From Deferribacteres bacterium (GTDB taxonomy: Bacteria; Zhuqueibacterota; Zhuqueibacteria; Zhuqueibacterales; Geothermadaptataceae), in contig JACKDF010000004.1 of the NCBI GenBank assembly GCA_020633655.1, positions 124,001 to 188,000 of the forward strand: DNA of 64,000 bases, in the 5' to 3' direction. Numbering within the stretch: position 1 is the first letter of the stretch; the number at the start of each line of letters is the position of its first letter. A program made the position numbers and the translations under genes. The notes under the pieces were generated by a model, which was given only the letters and a program-made list of their open reading frames with translations, ran no database searches and was not told the origin of the DNA. This document shows, piece by piece, positions 7,861 to 17,203 of the stretch.

Positions 7861-8778
7861 ATGAAAAAACGTGTTCTGGTTTTAGGTAGCAATGGGATGT
7901 TAGGTGCAATGGTATCGAACTACCTGACTATCCGAACGGACTTTGCGGTTGCAGGGACCTACCATAAAAATCGCCTTTCGGATTTAACATCTGTAACACT
8001 GGCTGAAGAGTACCATTTCGATGCCAGTTCCCTGAATGTCAGAACCGAACTGCAGCTTATCATGGACGAATTCCAGCCGGATTATATCGTTAACTGCATT
8101 GGCATTATCAATCGCTATGCTAACACAGGAAAATCCGCAGATGTGTTACGCGCCACGCTGATCAATTCGGTTTTTCCACACCTGCTGTCTTCGGTTGCTC
8201 TCGGGCATAAGGAAAGCACACGAATTCTGCAAATTGCCACCGACTGTGTTTATGATGGCTTTAATGGATTTTACACTGAAAAGGCACAACAAACACCACT
8301 TGATGTCTACGGTAAATCAAAAAGTCTAGGAGAGGTGGATGCGACGAATTTTTTAAACATACGCTGCAGTATTATTGGACCGGAACTCGAGAATAAATCC
8401 AGTCTGCTGGAATGGTGCTTTTCGCATGCAAAGGGAAGCGAAGTTAATGGCTATTTGCACCACTACTGGAATGGGATCACCACATTGCAGTTTGCCCAAC
8501 TTTGTGAAAAAATAATTCAGGAAGACTTATTTAATGCCTATCGTGAAAAGTCTCATACGGTACATTATGTTATTAATCAACCCGTCAACAAATATGAATT
8601 GGTTGAATTGATTGATGTAGTGTTTCATTTGGAGTTGAAAGTGAAACCAGTCAGTCAACCACAGCCAACTATAAATCGCACCCTGGCATCCGTTTTTCTT
8701 CACAATGCGATCCAGCCAATGAAAAATGCGATTACGGAATTAAAACAGGAAATGGAATTTTTAAATTTTTATGGATGA
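7861..8778 (+). CDS. RmlD/WbvR-like nucleotide-sugar 4-ketoreductase
   Basis: A 305-residue SDR reductase of the dTDP-4-dehydrorhamnose reductase type. Dinucleotide motif GSNGMLGAM lies at 9-17, and the Y-x-x-x-K pair is Tyr150/Lys154 (VYGKSK). Placed between a CapE-like dehydratase and a 2-epimerase, it occupies the position held by WbvR in the UDP-L-QuiNAc pathway. The fucosamine pathway instead uses CapF/FnlB, a longer protein with a C-terminal cupin, which is absent here. The inferred reaction is reduction of the UDP-4-keto-6-deoxy-L-sugar to UDP-L-RhaNAc. An AGGA site precedes the ATG, and the 3' end overlaps the next gene by eight bases. Confidence 0.8.
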   Translation: MKKRVLVLGSNGMLGAMVSNYLTIRTDFAVAGTYHKNRLSDLTSVTLAEEYHFDASSLNVRTELQLIMDEFQPDYIVNCIGIINRYANTGKSADVLRATLINSVFPHLLSSVALGHKESTRILQIATDCVYDGFNGFYTEKAQQTPLDVYGKSKSLGEVDATNFLNIRCSIIGPELENKSSLLEWCFSHAKGSEVNGYLHHYWNGITTLQFAQLCEKIIQEDLFNAYREKSHTVHYVINQPVNKYELVELIDVVFHLELKVKPVSQPQPTINRTLASVFLHNAIQPMKNAITELKQEMEFLNFYG

Positions 8779-9904
8779 AAAAAAGCTAAAGATCATCACG
8801 ATCGTGGGAACCCGCCCGGAAATAATTCGCCTGTCCCTGGTGATGAAAAAACTTGATACATATACAAATCACATCACGGTGCATACCGGGCAGAATTACG
8901 ATTACGAATTGAACGAAATATTTTATCGGGATTTGGGACTGCGCAAACCGGATTATTATCTGGGCATCGATACGAGAAGTCTTGGTACGGCGTTAGGCGA
9001 AACGTTAATTAAAGTTGAAGAAGTTTTCCTCAAGGAAAAACCGGATGCAGTTCTCATACTTGGGGATACCAACGCCTCGATAACCGCAGTGCTGGCAAAA
9101 CGCATGCACATTCCGATTTACCACATGGAAGCAGGGAATCGAAGTTTTGATCTCAACGTACCGGAGGAAATCAATCGTCGGATTATTGATCACCTTGCCG
9201 ATTTTAATCTGCCATATACCGAAAATTCCCGTTCTCATCTGCTCGCAGAAGGTTTGCCCCATCGGCGGATTTACGTCAGCGGATCGCCGATGTTTGAAAT
9301 ACTAACACATTATCGCGATAAAATTGAAAAGTCTTCCATTTTAAAAACACTCAATCTGCAGCCACAAAATTATTTTTTAGTGAGCGCCCACCGTGAAGAG
9401 AATGTTGACAATCCTGAAAATTTAAAGCGGATTATCGCTGTTCTAAATGCACTTGCTGAAGCGTACAACGTTCCCATTATCGTTTCGACGCATCCACGAA
9501 CCCGGAATCGGTTGGATAATCTTTCCGGTATGCAAGTGGACGACAGAATTCAGTATTTAAAACCGTTTGGTTTTTTTGATTACAATTTTCTCCAAATGAA
9601 TGCCATTTGCGCTGTTAGCGACAGCGGCACGATTAGTGAGGAATCTGCAATTCTGGATTTTCCTGCTGTCACGATTCGCAATTCGATGGAGCGGCCCGAA
9701 GCGATCGATGCCGGTTCAATCGTTCTCGCCGGCCTGACTACAAACCGTATTCTGGATGCTATAAATCTGGTGGTTGATGAGTATAAAGCCGGTGAGAAAA
9801 AGGACGTTTGCTCTGAATATCTTGTCACAAATACTGCTTCGCGTGTTGTGCGGCTGATACTTGGAACAGCCTCCTTGAGCAATAAGTGGTGGGGAATTGC
9901 CTGA
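8771..9904 (+). CDS. UDP-N-acetylhexosamine 2-epimerase (WbvD/CapG/WecB-like)
   Basis: A 377-residue cytoplasmic enzyme of the non-hydrolysing UDP-GlcNAc 2-epimerase family. Family motifs seen in order are VGTRPEIIR, LILGDTNAS, HMEAGNRSFD...PEEINRRIIDH, SAHREEN and SDSGTISEESA. As the third gene of the dehydratase-reductase-epimerase trio it would epimerise UDP-L-RhaNAc to UDP-L-QuiNAc, or finish UDP-L-FucNAc if the reductase has the other stereochemistry. It overlaps the reductase gene by eight bases and so is probably translationally coupled. A plain WecB making UDP-ManNAc is possible but less likely in this arrangement. Confidence 0.88.
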   Translation: MDEKKLKIITIVGTRPEIIRLSLVMKKLDTYTNHITVHTGQNYDYELNEIFYRDLGLRKPDYYLGIDTRSLGTALGETLIKVEEVFLKEKPDAVLILGDTNASITAVLAKRMHIPIYHMEAGNRSFDLNVPEEINRRIIDHLADFNLPYTENSRSHLLAEGLPHRRIYVSGSPMFEILTHYRDKIEKSSILKTLNLQPQNYFLVSAHREENVDNPENLKRIIAVLNALAEAYNVPIIVSTHPRTRNRLDNLSGMQVDDRIQYLKPFGFFDYNFLQMNAICAVSDSGTISEESAILDFPAVTIRNSMERPEAIDAGSIVLAGLTTNRILDAINLVVDEYKAGEKKDVCSEYLVTNTASRVVRLILGTASLSNKWWGIA

Positions 9905-9905
9905 A

Positions 9906-11138
9906 ATGGAAATGCGAAAGTATGGGATAATTTATGGGGCAGGGGAGTACCCAATTGGCTCATCAGCGCGCCGTTTACGTATGTGGCATCGTGCTCTGAA
10001 GCATAGTGGAATTTATACAAAGCTTATCATCGCACATCCAGCACCTTCGACGAACGATGTGAAAAACTCTGAAGATTTCGTTCATTTTATGCTTGAGTCT
10101 CAAGCGGGATTGGATGTTGAAGCTTTAATGACGCGAAATTACAAACATATATTTGGAAAAATAATTGGACTGTGGCATGCCTTAAAATTTATCAAAGGAC
10201 AAACAGATAAACTCGATTTTATTCTCTTATATGGCGGGGGTTTTTTCGAGGGGTGGTTGTTGATGCGCCTGTGCAAAAAGCAGGGAATTCAGTTTTTAAT
10301 TGAGCGTACAGACGAGAACCGGCGTCGCTTCAAAAACAAAAAAAATATCTACGATCACCTCGCTATCGCCTATGAAGATTTGTTTGAAAAGTATATTATT
10401 CCACGCTGCGATACACTTTTTGTGGTTTCAGCCTATCTGAAAGATAAGTTTCAGAAGCGGTTTCCCGGGCTTAATATCAAACGAACCGTGCCCAGCATGA
10501 TCGATCTCGACGAATTCTATGCACTGCAGGAAAAATCACTTTCTGATTTGACCATCCCCGGGTTGGATGTATTTAAAAGCAAAAAAATAAAATTTGTTTT
10601 TGCTGGCAGTTGCATCTTCCCTAACGGTTTGAAGTTCTTTTTAAAGAATGCAGCTGAGCTTATTCGGCAAGGATATGATTTTAAAATTGTTTTTATCGTC
10701 TTCAAAGGGCATATCCGTGAGATTAAAGATTACGTTCAGGAACTAGGCATCACTGAATATTTCACGATGATCGAAAACATACTGCCGGATTATATTCCTG
10801 CTTGCTATAAAAGTGCTGACGTTCTCGTCATGCCAGAAATGGGAAAAGAAGTTGCGAATGCGGGCTTCCCCGGTAAAACAGCGGAATATTTAGCCGTGGG
10901 TGTGCCAATTGTGACAACTGATTTTAGCAATATCAAAGATGTTCTGACCCATGGTGAGAATTGTGTTATGTCTCCAATCGGTGATGACGTGGCATATCAA
11001 GCGAATTTAAAAAAATTGTTAGACGACGGGGAGATACGGGAAGTCATCGGTGGAAAAGCTGCGCAAAGTGCAAAACAATTTTTTGACTATCGGGAAAGCC
11101 TCAAACATATTACGGAGGAATTGTGCCCGACAAGCTGA
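9906..11138 (+). CDS. Glycosyltransferase family 4-like
   Basis: A GT-B fold glycosyltransferase of about 410 residues. The N-terminal domain has a glycine-rich loop (YGAGEYPIGSSARR). The C-terminal domain shows KIKFVFAGSC and GFPGKTAEYLAVGVPIVTTD, with the conserved Glu of the donor-binding region. The ATG at 9906 lies about eleven bases after GGTGGGG; a TTG at 9897 inside the epimerase gene is possible but too close to that site. It lies one base after the epimerase stop and overlaps the next gene by sixteen bases. Specificity is unknown; transfer of the newly made 6-deoxy-amino sugar is a reasonable guess from position. Confidence 0.8.
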   Translation: MEMRKYGIIYGAGEYPIGSSARRLRMWHRALKHSGIYTKLIIAHPAPSTNDVKNSEDFVHFMLESQAGLDVEALMTRNYKHIFGKIIGLWHALKFIKGQTDKLDFILLYGGGFFEGWLLMRLCKKQGIQFLIERTDENRRRFKNKKNIYDHLAIAYEDLFEKYIIPRCDTLFVVSAYLKDKFQKRFPGLNIKRTVPSMIDLDEFYALQEKSLSDLTIPGLDVFKSKKIKFVFAGSCIFPNGLKFFLKNAAELIRQGYDFKIVFIVFKGHIREIKDYVQELGITEYFTMIENILPDYIPACYKSADVLVMPEMGKEVANAGFPGKTAEYLAVGVPIVTTDFSNIKDVLTHGENCVMSPIGDDVAYQANLKKLLDDGEIREVIGGKAAQSAKQFFDYRESLKHITEELCPTS

Positions 11139-12001
11139 AAAATATCCCGAAAATAATGCACTTTTACTGGGGATTTAACAGCCCGATGTCCTATCTCAAT
11201 TACCTGACGCTTGTGAGTTTTAGTAAACTCAATCCGGACTGGCAGCTGCGGTTGTATCGCCCAAAACGTCCTTCGGAATATGTATTGTCGCAATATATCA
11301 ACGATAAAAGATTCGAATACACCGGTAAAGATTATTCAAGTGAACTTGATAAAGTGAAGAACCTGTCAGTTGTCGAGTTTGAGTTTTCCAATCTTGGCGT
11401 CGCGGATGAAGTTGCTGAAGTTTATAAATCTGATATCCTGCGATGGCATCTCTTATCCACCATTGGTGGCGGATGGTCGGATATGGATATTTTGTATATC
11501 AAGCCTGTAGCAGAAATGCAGACTGAAGGAAGGATGCTCACGGGGATTGAGGTAGAAATAGATACGGTGATCATTTTTAAGGACTATGGCTACCATCCAA
11601 TAGGATTCTATTTGGCGTCCCAGCAGAATACATTTTTTGGTCACCTCTTTGATGCTTTTCCAAAATATTTTGATCAGACAGAATATCAATCCGTTGGACG
11701 GTATATGCTGGACAGCCTTTTCCCGGATGAGCAAACAATCCGTATAAAATGCCAGGATTCACATATTTGTGATGTGCCTTCAAAGACAGTTTATCCTTAC
11801 AAACCTAAGGAAATCCTGTTTTTTTATCACTCAAAATTACCGTTCTTCATTCGTTCAACTACGATTGGTATTCACTGGTTTAACGGTGCGAAATTGTCGA
11901 AAAAGTTTAACAATAAATACACTGATAATAAAAAGATAAGTTGGTTTGATGCGATAAAATCGCAAGTGTTCAATAATATTAAATTTGTTGAAAATTTGTA
12001 G
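11123..12001 (+). CDS. Glycosyltransferase with DXD motif (GT32-like, Gly_transf_sug)
   Basis: A 292-residue protein of the GT-A, capsular-sugar-transferase type. It begins with IPKIMHFYWGF, the usual I-P-K-x-I-H-x-x-W-type opening, has SDILRWHLLSTIGGGWSDMD ending in the metal-binding D120-x-D122, and a late VYPYKPKE region. Translation starts at GTG 11123, five bases after GGAGGA, inside the end of the preceding gene. It probably adds one residue of the repeat unit using a UDP- or GDP-sugar donor; neither donor nor acceptor can be read from the sequence. Confidence 0.8.
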   Translation: MPDKLKNIPKIMHFYWGFNSPMSYLNYLTLVSFSKLNPDWQLRLYRPKRPSEYVLSQYINDKRFEYTGKDYSSELDKVKNLSVVEFEFSNLGVADEVAEVYKSDILRWHLLSTIGGGWSDMDILYIKPVAEMQTEGRMLTGIEVEIDTVIIFKDYGYHPIGFYLASQQNTFFGHLFDAFPKYFDQTEYQSVGRYMLDSLFPDEQTIRIKCQDSHICDVPSKTVYPYKPKEILFFYHSKLPFFIRSTTIGIHWFNGAKLSKKFNNKYTDNKKISWFDAIKSQVFNNIKFVENL

Positions 12002-12011
12002 AAGGTTCGAT

Positions 12012-12827
12012 ATGGTCGGATTGAATTTAGTATTTAAAAAAATACGAAAAAAAATTGGGACATTTTTACCGTTTACTAAGAAAATACGTGATCATTATTT
12101 TGAATATAGAATTTTTGCAACGCCAGAGAACCTTAACCTTTTCAAAAAAATGCAAACTGGAAAGCTTGATACATCCGATCCTATTCCAATTAAACTGTCA
12201 CCAAGTCTTTCTAAGTATCCTCTGTACTGCCGTCCCAATACGTCTGATCATACAGTATTATGGACGACATTTGCGAAAAAATATCATTTGCCAATTAGGA
12301 AACTCGGATCTAGTGCTAATATTCTCGACTTGGGTGTTAACATTGGATCTACAATACTCCATTTAAATCATGAATATCCAGATGCTTTCATAGTTGGTGT
12401 AGAAATGGATAAAGGTAATTTCGAAGTTGCAAAACTAAACACATCTGTAATTAAAGATTCTTGTGATTTACTGAATAAAGCCGTTTGGTGCCGGGATGAA
12501 CTGGTAACTTATTCAGGAAAAAATGAAGAGTCTTTTGCCATCACAGGTAAATCAAATGATTCAATCAGCATTGAAGCAACAACAATTTCACGGGTAATAG
12601 AACAATATGGTTGGAATAAAGTTGATTATGTAAAAATGGATATTGAAGGCGCTGAAATGGTCATTTTTGAGAACGATTTATCATGGTTAAATAAAGTTAA
12701 GCAAATTAATTTAGAGATTCATGATTTTGGTAAAATTGAATTTTTTATTAATAAATTACAGTCATCTGGATTTAAAGTTAGACATCATAAAACTCACTGG
12801 TCAGGTATTTATGGATTTCGATTATAA
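12012..12827 (+). CDS. FkbM-family methyltransferase
   Basis: A 271-residue SAM-dependent methyltransferase. The SAM motif DLGVNIGSTI lies at 106-115, the acidic residue after strand 2 is in VGVEMDKGN, and the family signature DYVKMDIEGAEM follows. FkbM enzymes in polysaccharide loci O-methylate a sugar of the repeat unit or the chain end. The ATG at 12012 is preferred because GAAGG lies six bases upstream; an in-frame ATG at 11985 sits inside the previous gene without such a site. The gene is more AT-rich than its flanks, hinting at separate acquisition. Confidence 0.85.
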   Translation: MVGLNLVFKKIRKKIGTFLPFTKKIRDHYFEYRIFATPENLNLFKKMQTGKLDTSDPIPIKLSPSLSKYPLYCRPNTSDHTVLWTTFAKKYHLPIRKLGSSANILDLGVNIGSTILHLNHEYPDAFIVGVEMDKGNFEVAKLNTSVIKDSCDLLNKAVWCRDELVTYSGKNEESFAITGKSNDSISIEATTISRVIEQYGWNKVDYVKMDIEGAEMVIFENDLSWLNKVKQINLEIHDFGKIEFFINKLQSSGFKVRHHKTHWSGIYGFRL

Positions 12828-12839
12828 AAGTCTCTTGAC

Positions 12840-13733
12840 ATGAAAATATTTGATTGTTTTACATTTTTCAACGAACTGGATTTGCTCGAATTACGACTCA
12901 CGACATTGTATCCACACATCGATTATTTTGTTCTGGTCGAAGCAAATTCAACATTTACTGGACAACAAAAGCCCTTTCATTTCGAAGAGAACAAGAAACG
13001 CTTTGCCGATTATTTGGACAAAATAATTCATGTAAAAGTGGAAGACTTGCCCAAGCCAAAGTCAAAGACAAATTGCTGGAATGTGGAATGGTTTCAGCGT
13101 GATGCGATCCAGCGTGGCTTGGAGGGAAGGGCCGAAATTGGCGATGCAATTTTGATTTCTGATGTTGATGAATTTGTAAAGCCAGATGCTATTGCAGAAG
13201 CATGCAAGTCGTCAAAGTGGATTTCATTCCAGATGGACTTATTCTTTTACTATTTCAATTATAAATCAAGCAATTTTGGACTTGGACCGGTTAAGGCCCA
13301 TTATGGGGATTTTAAGTCAATACAACAAATTCGATACTCAGTTGAAGATAATGAAAAGTTCAAAAATGCAGGGTGGCATTTCAGTTTTATGGGAGGCGAA
13401 GATCAGATAATTAAAAAACTCCATGCGTATGCTGAATCCCAAACGAATGTACCGGAGCTAAATAATCGCGATATTATACGTTACAAAATAAAAAATGGAA
13501 TGGACATTTTTAATCGCGATGGTTTGATCTATTCGTTAATTGAAATTGATGAATTCCCACGGGAAATTCGTGCATTTCTGAAAAAATACCCGCAGTATCG
13601 TTTCAATCCGCAAGATTATGAGCATCTCGAGATTGATGAAAGCTTACTCACAAAAACAAATTATGCAAAGCGCAGCATCTGGTTTCGTCTGCGGAAGAAA
13701 CTCTATAAATTGCGGTTAAAACACGGTATATGA
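12840..13733 (+). CDS. GT17-like N-acetylglucosaminyltransferase-family protein
   Basis: A 297-residue protein resembling glycosyltransferase family 17 (beta-1,4-N-acetylglucosaminyltransferase III type). It has the opening IFDCFTFFNELDLLELRL, then YFVLVEANSTFTG, FHFEENKKRF and DAILISDVDEF with an acidic D-x-D, and GWHFSFMGG. The family is best known from eukaryotes but has many bacterial members in surface-glycan loci, where substrates are mostly undetermined. Its stop overlaps the next gene start by four bases (ATGA). Family membership is confident; the sugar transferred is unknown. Confidence 0.8.
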   Translation: MKIFDCFTFFNELDLLELRLTTLYPHIDYFVLVEANSTFTGQQKPFHFEENKKRFADYLDKIIHVKVEDLPKPKSKTNCWNVEWFQRDAIQRGLEGRAEIGDAILISDVDEFVKPDAIAEACKSSKWISFQMDLFFYYFNYKSSNFGLGPVKAHYGDFKSIQQIRYSVEDNEKFKNAGWHFSFMGGEDQIIKKLHAYAESQTNVPELNNRDIIRYKIKNGMDIFNRDGLIYSLIEIDEFPREIRAFLKKYPQYRFNPQDYEHLEIDESLLTKTNYAKRSIWFRLRKKLYKLRLKHGI

Positions 13734-14824
13734 AGATTGCAATAGTCGGCAGCAAGGGAGTTCCAGCAAAGTATGGGGGCATCCAATACGTCGTCGAAAA
13801 ATTGGCGGAAGGATTAACACAGTTAGGTTGTGATGTTACCGTTTTCTCTTATTCCTATTATTCAGATATCAAAAAAAAGAGTTTTGAATATAAAGGATTC
13901 CAGGTTGTAAACACACGCGGAATTCGTACAAAACATCTCGATGCTATCTCTCACTCATTCATGGCTACTCTGAAAGCTTCAATAAACCGAAAATATGAAA
14001 TTGTTGCTTTCGTCTCCACAGCGGCAGCGTTCTGGGCGTTTATTCCTAAACTATTTGGTAAAAAAGTTGTCTTCCATTCTCACGGCTTGGAATTTCTTGG
14101 CTATAAATGGAGTCGTTTGGATAAATTTCTGATGAAGTTTATCATTCGTTTAACGGCCTGGCCTCTGGACGGCATAACAACGGTCTCGAGTTCACAAATC
14201 ACGGAATTAAATAAAACATATCGAGCAAATGCAAAGCTGATACCAAACGGAATTCACTTTAAGGGATCACAAAGAAGTATGCAGCCACAAGAATATATTC
14301 TCTTTGTGGGAAGAATTGTACAGGAAAAAGGCCTCGAGACACTTATAAAATCGTTTCAAAAGATTTCATTTGAAAATCCTAGCTTTGTGCTAAAAATTGT
14401 CGGAGATGCTGTATACACGAGTCCATATATTCGGGAATTAAAAAATGCTGCTTCTGTGACTGGTAATATTGAATTTTTAGGATCCAGATATGGGGATGAA
14501 TTGAGTGAACTTTATAAAAATGCGTACTGTGTTGTTATACCCTCACTTATCGAATCTTTCTCAATTGTATTGCTGGAAGCCTTGATGTATAACGGTGCTG
14601 TGGTTTGTTCTGACATTACACAATTTAAAAATATTGCAGATGGGTACGTCGAGTTTTTTGGAGTGGAGTCCTCAGACGCATTATCTTCAAAACTTCGTTT
14701 TATATTGAAAGATCAATCCCATAGAAACGAGCTTCTGCAAAAATCAGTTAACTTTCCGTTCGATAAATATGATTGGGGTGGGATAACAAACGCTTACCAT
14801 GATTTTTATAAAATTTATCTTTAA
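13730..14824 (+). CDS. Glycosyltransferase family 4 (rhamnosyltransferase-like)
   Basis: A 364-residue GT-B enzyme. The N-terminus IVGSKGVPAKYGGIQYVVEKL is characteristic of a GT4 subgroup that includes capsular rhamnosyl- and galactosyltransferases. The C-terminal domain shows YILFVGRIVQEKGLETLI and PSLIESFSIVLLEALMYNG, the E-x7-E region. It is the last gene of the first polysaccharide operon, coupled to the GT17-like gene by a four-base overlap and followed by a 578-base gap. The exact sugar is not deducible. Confidence 0.85.
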   Translation: MKIAIVGSKGVPAKYGGIQYVVEKLAEGLTQLGCDVTVFSYSYYSDIKKKSFEYKGFQVVNTRGIRTKHLDAISHSFMATLKASINRKYEIVAFVSTAAAFWAFIPKLFGKKVVFHSHGLEFLGYKWSRLDKFLMKFIIRLTAWPLDGITTVSSSQITELNKTYRANAKLIPNGIHFKGSQRSMQPQEYILFVGRIVQEKGLETLIKSFQKISFENPSFVLKIVGDAVYTSPYIRELKNAASVTGNIEFLGSRYGDELSELYKNAYCVVIPSLIESFSIVLLEALMYNGAVVCSDITQFKNIADGYVEFFGVESSDALSSKLRFILKDQSHRNELLQKSVNFPFDKYDWGGITNAYHDFYKIYL

Positions 14825-15402
14825 TCTGTCATTTGTGGCTATGCTTGCTGAACAGGTCTAATTTTAAAAATATACATATCGATTCTATTTTTGGCTGATA
14901 TTTCAAAATTTATATTTGCCGCGAACAATTTTATCCCTGAATCAACGCTATTTCAATCTCTCTGCTAAATGATCTTTTCTTCCTGCTTTTTTTCTCCGCA
15001 TAAACCTGCCTTTGTACCTAACTTATAGCAGTATTTTTTTACCAAGCATACATTAACTATCTTAAAACAGCTGCAAAAACAAGACGTTTTTGCTTTGTTT
15101 AGCAAAACGGGCTCGAGAATGGAGAAAGGGAATTTTTTGTATTCTTGCTGTTAAGGCTTGAACGATGCCCAGGGATAGATGCTATAGGTGTTGTTGTGGA
15201 AACAGGTGTTAATTAAATCACCATCTATGTCATCTCAATTTTCCTCTTTCAACCGTGGTTGCTTGTGGATCACGGTGAATTTCATCCATTCACGTCGTAG
15301 TTTTTAGGAACCGCACCCTTCGATTGCATCTTCAGATGGCTTTTCGGATCCATGCAACGAGCTTGCTGTGGACAAAAAATTTGGCAAGGAGAACATTAAA
15401 TA
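14825..15402. other. Long non-coding spacer between the two glycan operons
   Basis: No convincing gene is seen in these 578 bases. A perfect 8-bp AT-rich hairpin (GCAAAAAC at 15073-15080, GTTTTTGC at 15086-15093) might be a weak terminator or a structured site, but no long T-run follows. The right end carries AAGGAGA at about 15387, the ribosome site of the next gene, so a promoter for the second operon probably lies here. No clear -35/-10 or sigma-54 element could be fixed. Confidence 0.5.
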
Positions 15403-16497
15403 ATGGTGAAAGTTGGAGTTATTGGAGCAGGAAAATGGGGGAGAAATCACATTCGGACGCTCTCAAATCTGGATTGTGAACTGGTTGGGCTTGCAGATAT
15501 CGATCCGCAAGCTGAAAAAATCGCAAAAGACAACAATATTCTTTATTTCCAGGATTTTTATGATATGCTGCCGTATGTAGACGCTGTAACGGTAGCTGTT
15601 CCAACAGACAAGCACTACGATGTCGTAAAAGAGTGTTTGATCGCGAAAAAACATGTGCTTGTGGAAAAACCTGTAACCCTGCGTGCAAATAAAACCCAGG
15701 AACTGGTGGAACTCGCCGAACAGCAGAAATGTGTTTTTTCCGTCGGTTATTTGTATCGATTTAATCCCGCAGTTATCAAGTTGAAAGAACTCCTGGAAGA
15801 CGCCGGACAACTGCAGTACATTACCACACGATACGTGCATTCCACTAATCCCCCGCGCCGTGACTCTGGTGCTGTTGTAAATCTTGGTGTGCATCTCATC
15901 GATATTCTGAATTTTATTCTGGAAAAACATCCGGGTCGTGTTTATTGCAAAACCAAGGATTTATTTGGAAATGGCCTTGAAGAATCAGCCATGATTATGC
16001 TGGATTATGATAGCTTTTTTGCCAGTCTGGAGGTGAGCAGTTGCCATCCGGAAAAAGCACGAGATATGTGGATCATTGCTGAAAAATTGAAAATTTATTG
16101 CGATTTTCAGGATCAAATCATCAAAGTTTTCCCCATCGAAGTCTCCTACGATGGCGTCACCAAAGCAGAACCGTATTCTGTTGAAATAGAAAAATCAGAA
16201 CCACTCACCGAAGAGCTGAACCATTTTGTTGCCATCGTGTCCCATGAACTCAATGGGGAATATACAAAAATGGTCAATATTGGCAGGGAAGAATATTTTA
16301 CCAGCCGGGTCTGCGAACTTGCCCTGCTCTCAGCAGAAATCAGACGCGATCTCGATGTTAAGCCAGATCAGGCGGTTGCAACAAATGCGCTCTCCGGCAA
16401 TGGTACAATTTCTACCAACGGCGCAGCGAAAACGAATGGTAAAGTCTACACCAACGTACAACAGCACAAAAACGGGGTTTCTGCTTATGCATCATGA
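15403..16497 (+). CDS. Gfo/Idh/MocA oxidoreductase (WlbA/WbpB-like)
   Basis: A 364-residue NAD(P)-dependent sugar oxidoreductase. The Rossmann motif GVIGAGKWGRNH is at 6-17, the family signature EKPVTL contains the catalytic Lys, and VGYLYRFNP follows. With the downstream hexapeptide acetyltransferase and DegT aminotransferase it forms a WlbA/WlbB/WlbC-like set, in which WlbA oxidises C3 of UDP-GlcNAcA before amination. The 6-dehydrogenase that would supply UDP-GlcNAcA is not in the window. An oddity is a low-complexity tail of about 37 residues rich in Asn, Gly and Thr (repeated TNG/NG units), probably disordered and linked to the overlap with the next gene. AAGGAGA precedes the ATG. Confidence 0.85.
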   Translation: MVKVGVIGAGKWGRNHIRTLSNLDCELVGLADIDPQAEKIAKDNNILYFQDFYDMLPYVDAVTVAVPTDKHYDVVKECLIAKKHVLVEKPVTLRANKTQELVELAEQQKCVFSVGYLYRFNPAVIKLKELLEDAGQLQYITTRYVHSTNPPRRDSGAVVNLGVHLIDILNFILEKHPGRVYCKTKDLFGNGLEESAMIMLDYDSFFASLEVSSCHPEKARDMWIIAEKLKIYCDFQDQIIKVFPIEVSYDGVTKAEPYSVEIEKSEPLTEELNHFVAIVSHELNGEYTKMVNIGREEYFTSRVCELALLSAEIRRDLDVKPDQAVATNALSGNGTISTNGAAKTNGKVYTNVQQHKNGVSAYAS

Positions 16498-17167
16498 TGC
16501 GCTGTATCTGCTGGAGGAGGACAATAAACTGCAAAAAAATGGACTCGTTCATATAGGCACGTCTTTGAAAATGCGGGAAAACCAGTTTGTTGAACCTTAT
16601 TGTCTTTTGGGGATTCCCCCAAAGAATGCGGATAGTGACACCAAATTGCAAATTGGTGATCATTGTTATATTCGCAGTCACACTGTGATTTATGCTGGGA
16701 CGAAAATCGGTTCCCATTTTCAAACCGGACATAGTGTGCAAATACGTGAGCGTTGTGTCATTGGGGATAATGTTTCAATCGGCTCAAAAACTGTTCTGGA
16801 ACATCAGGTAATCATCGAAGATAATGTGCGTATTCACACGCAAGCTTTTATTCCTGAATTCACAATTATTAAAAAAGGTGCCTGGATCGGACCGAACGTG
16901 GTGTTCACCAATGCTGACTTTCCTTTGGGAAGGGAAGTAAAAGACCGTCTTCAGGGTCCAATCATCGAAGAGAATGTGATTATTGGCGCCAATTCCACGA
17001 TTCTTCCCGGTGTACGACTCGGTGCCGGTTGTCTGGTGGGGGCCGGAAGTGTTGTTACACGTGATGTTGAGCCTGACGCGGTTGTCGTCGGGAATCCAGC
17101 TCGCAAAATCAAACTTAGAAGCCAATTACGCTATCAGGATACACAAGAATTAGTGTATTCATATTAA
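16487..17167 (+). CDS. Hexapeptide-repeat sugar N-acetyltransferase (WlbB/WbpD-like)
   Basis: A 226-residue acyltransferase with a left-handed beta-helix: repeated I/V-G-x-x units from about residue 60 to 215 (for example KIGSHFQTGHSV, VIGDNVSIGSKTV, VIIGANSTILPGV, LVGAGSVVTRDV) and the closing VVVGNPAR common to the CoA-dependent family. It probably N-acetylates the 3-amino group made by the aminotransferase. The ATG at 16487 overlaps the oxidoreductase stop by eleven bases; a longer frame upstream lies wholly in the other gene and is rejected. Donor specificity (acetyl or other acyl) is inferred only from context. Confidence 0.85.
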   Translation: MHHDALYLLEEDNKLQKNGLVHIGTSLKMRENQFVEPYCLLGIPPKNADSDTKLQIGDHCYIRSHTVIYAGTKIGSHFQTGHSVQIRERCVIGDNVSIGSKTVLEHQVIIEDNVRIHTQAFIPEFTIIKKGAWIGPNVVFTNADFPLGREVKDRLQGPIIEENVIIGANSTILPGVRLGAGCLVGAGSVVTRDVEPDAVVVGNPARKIKLRSQLRYQDTQELVYSY

Positions 17168-17203
17168 ATTATTTAGACGCGCAACAGCAACAAGGACTGC
17201 ATC

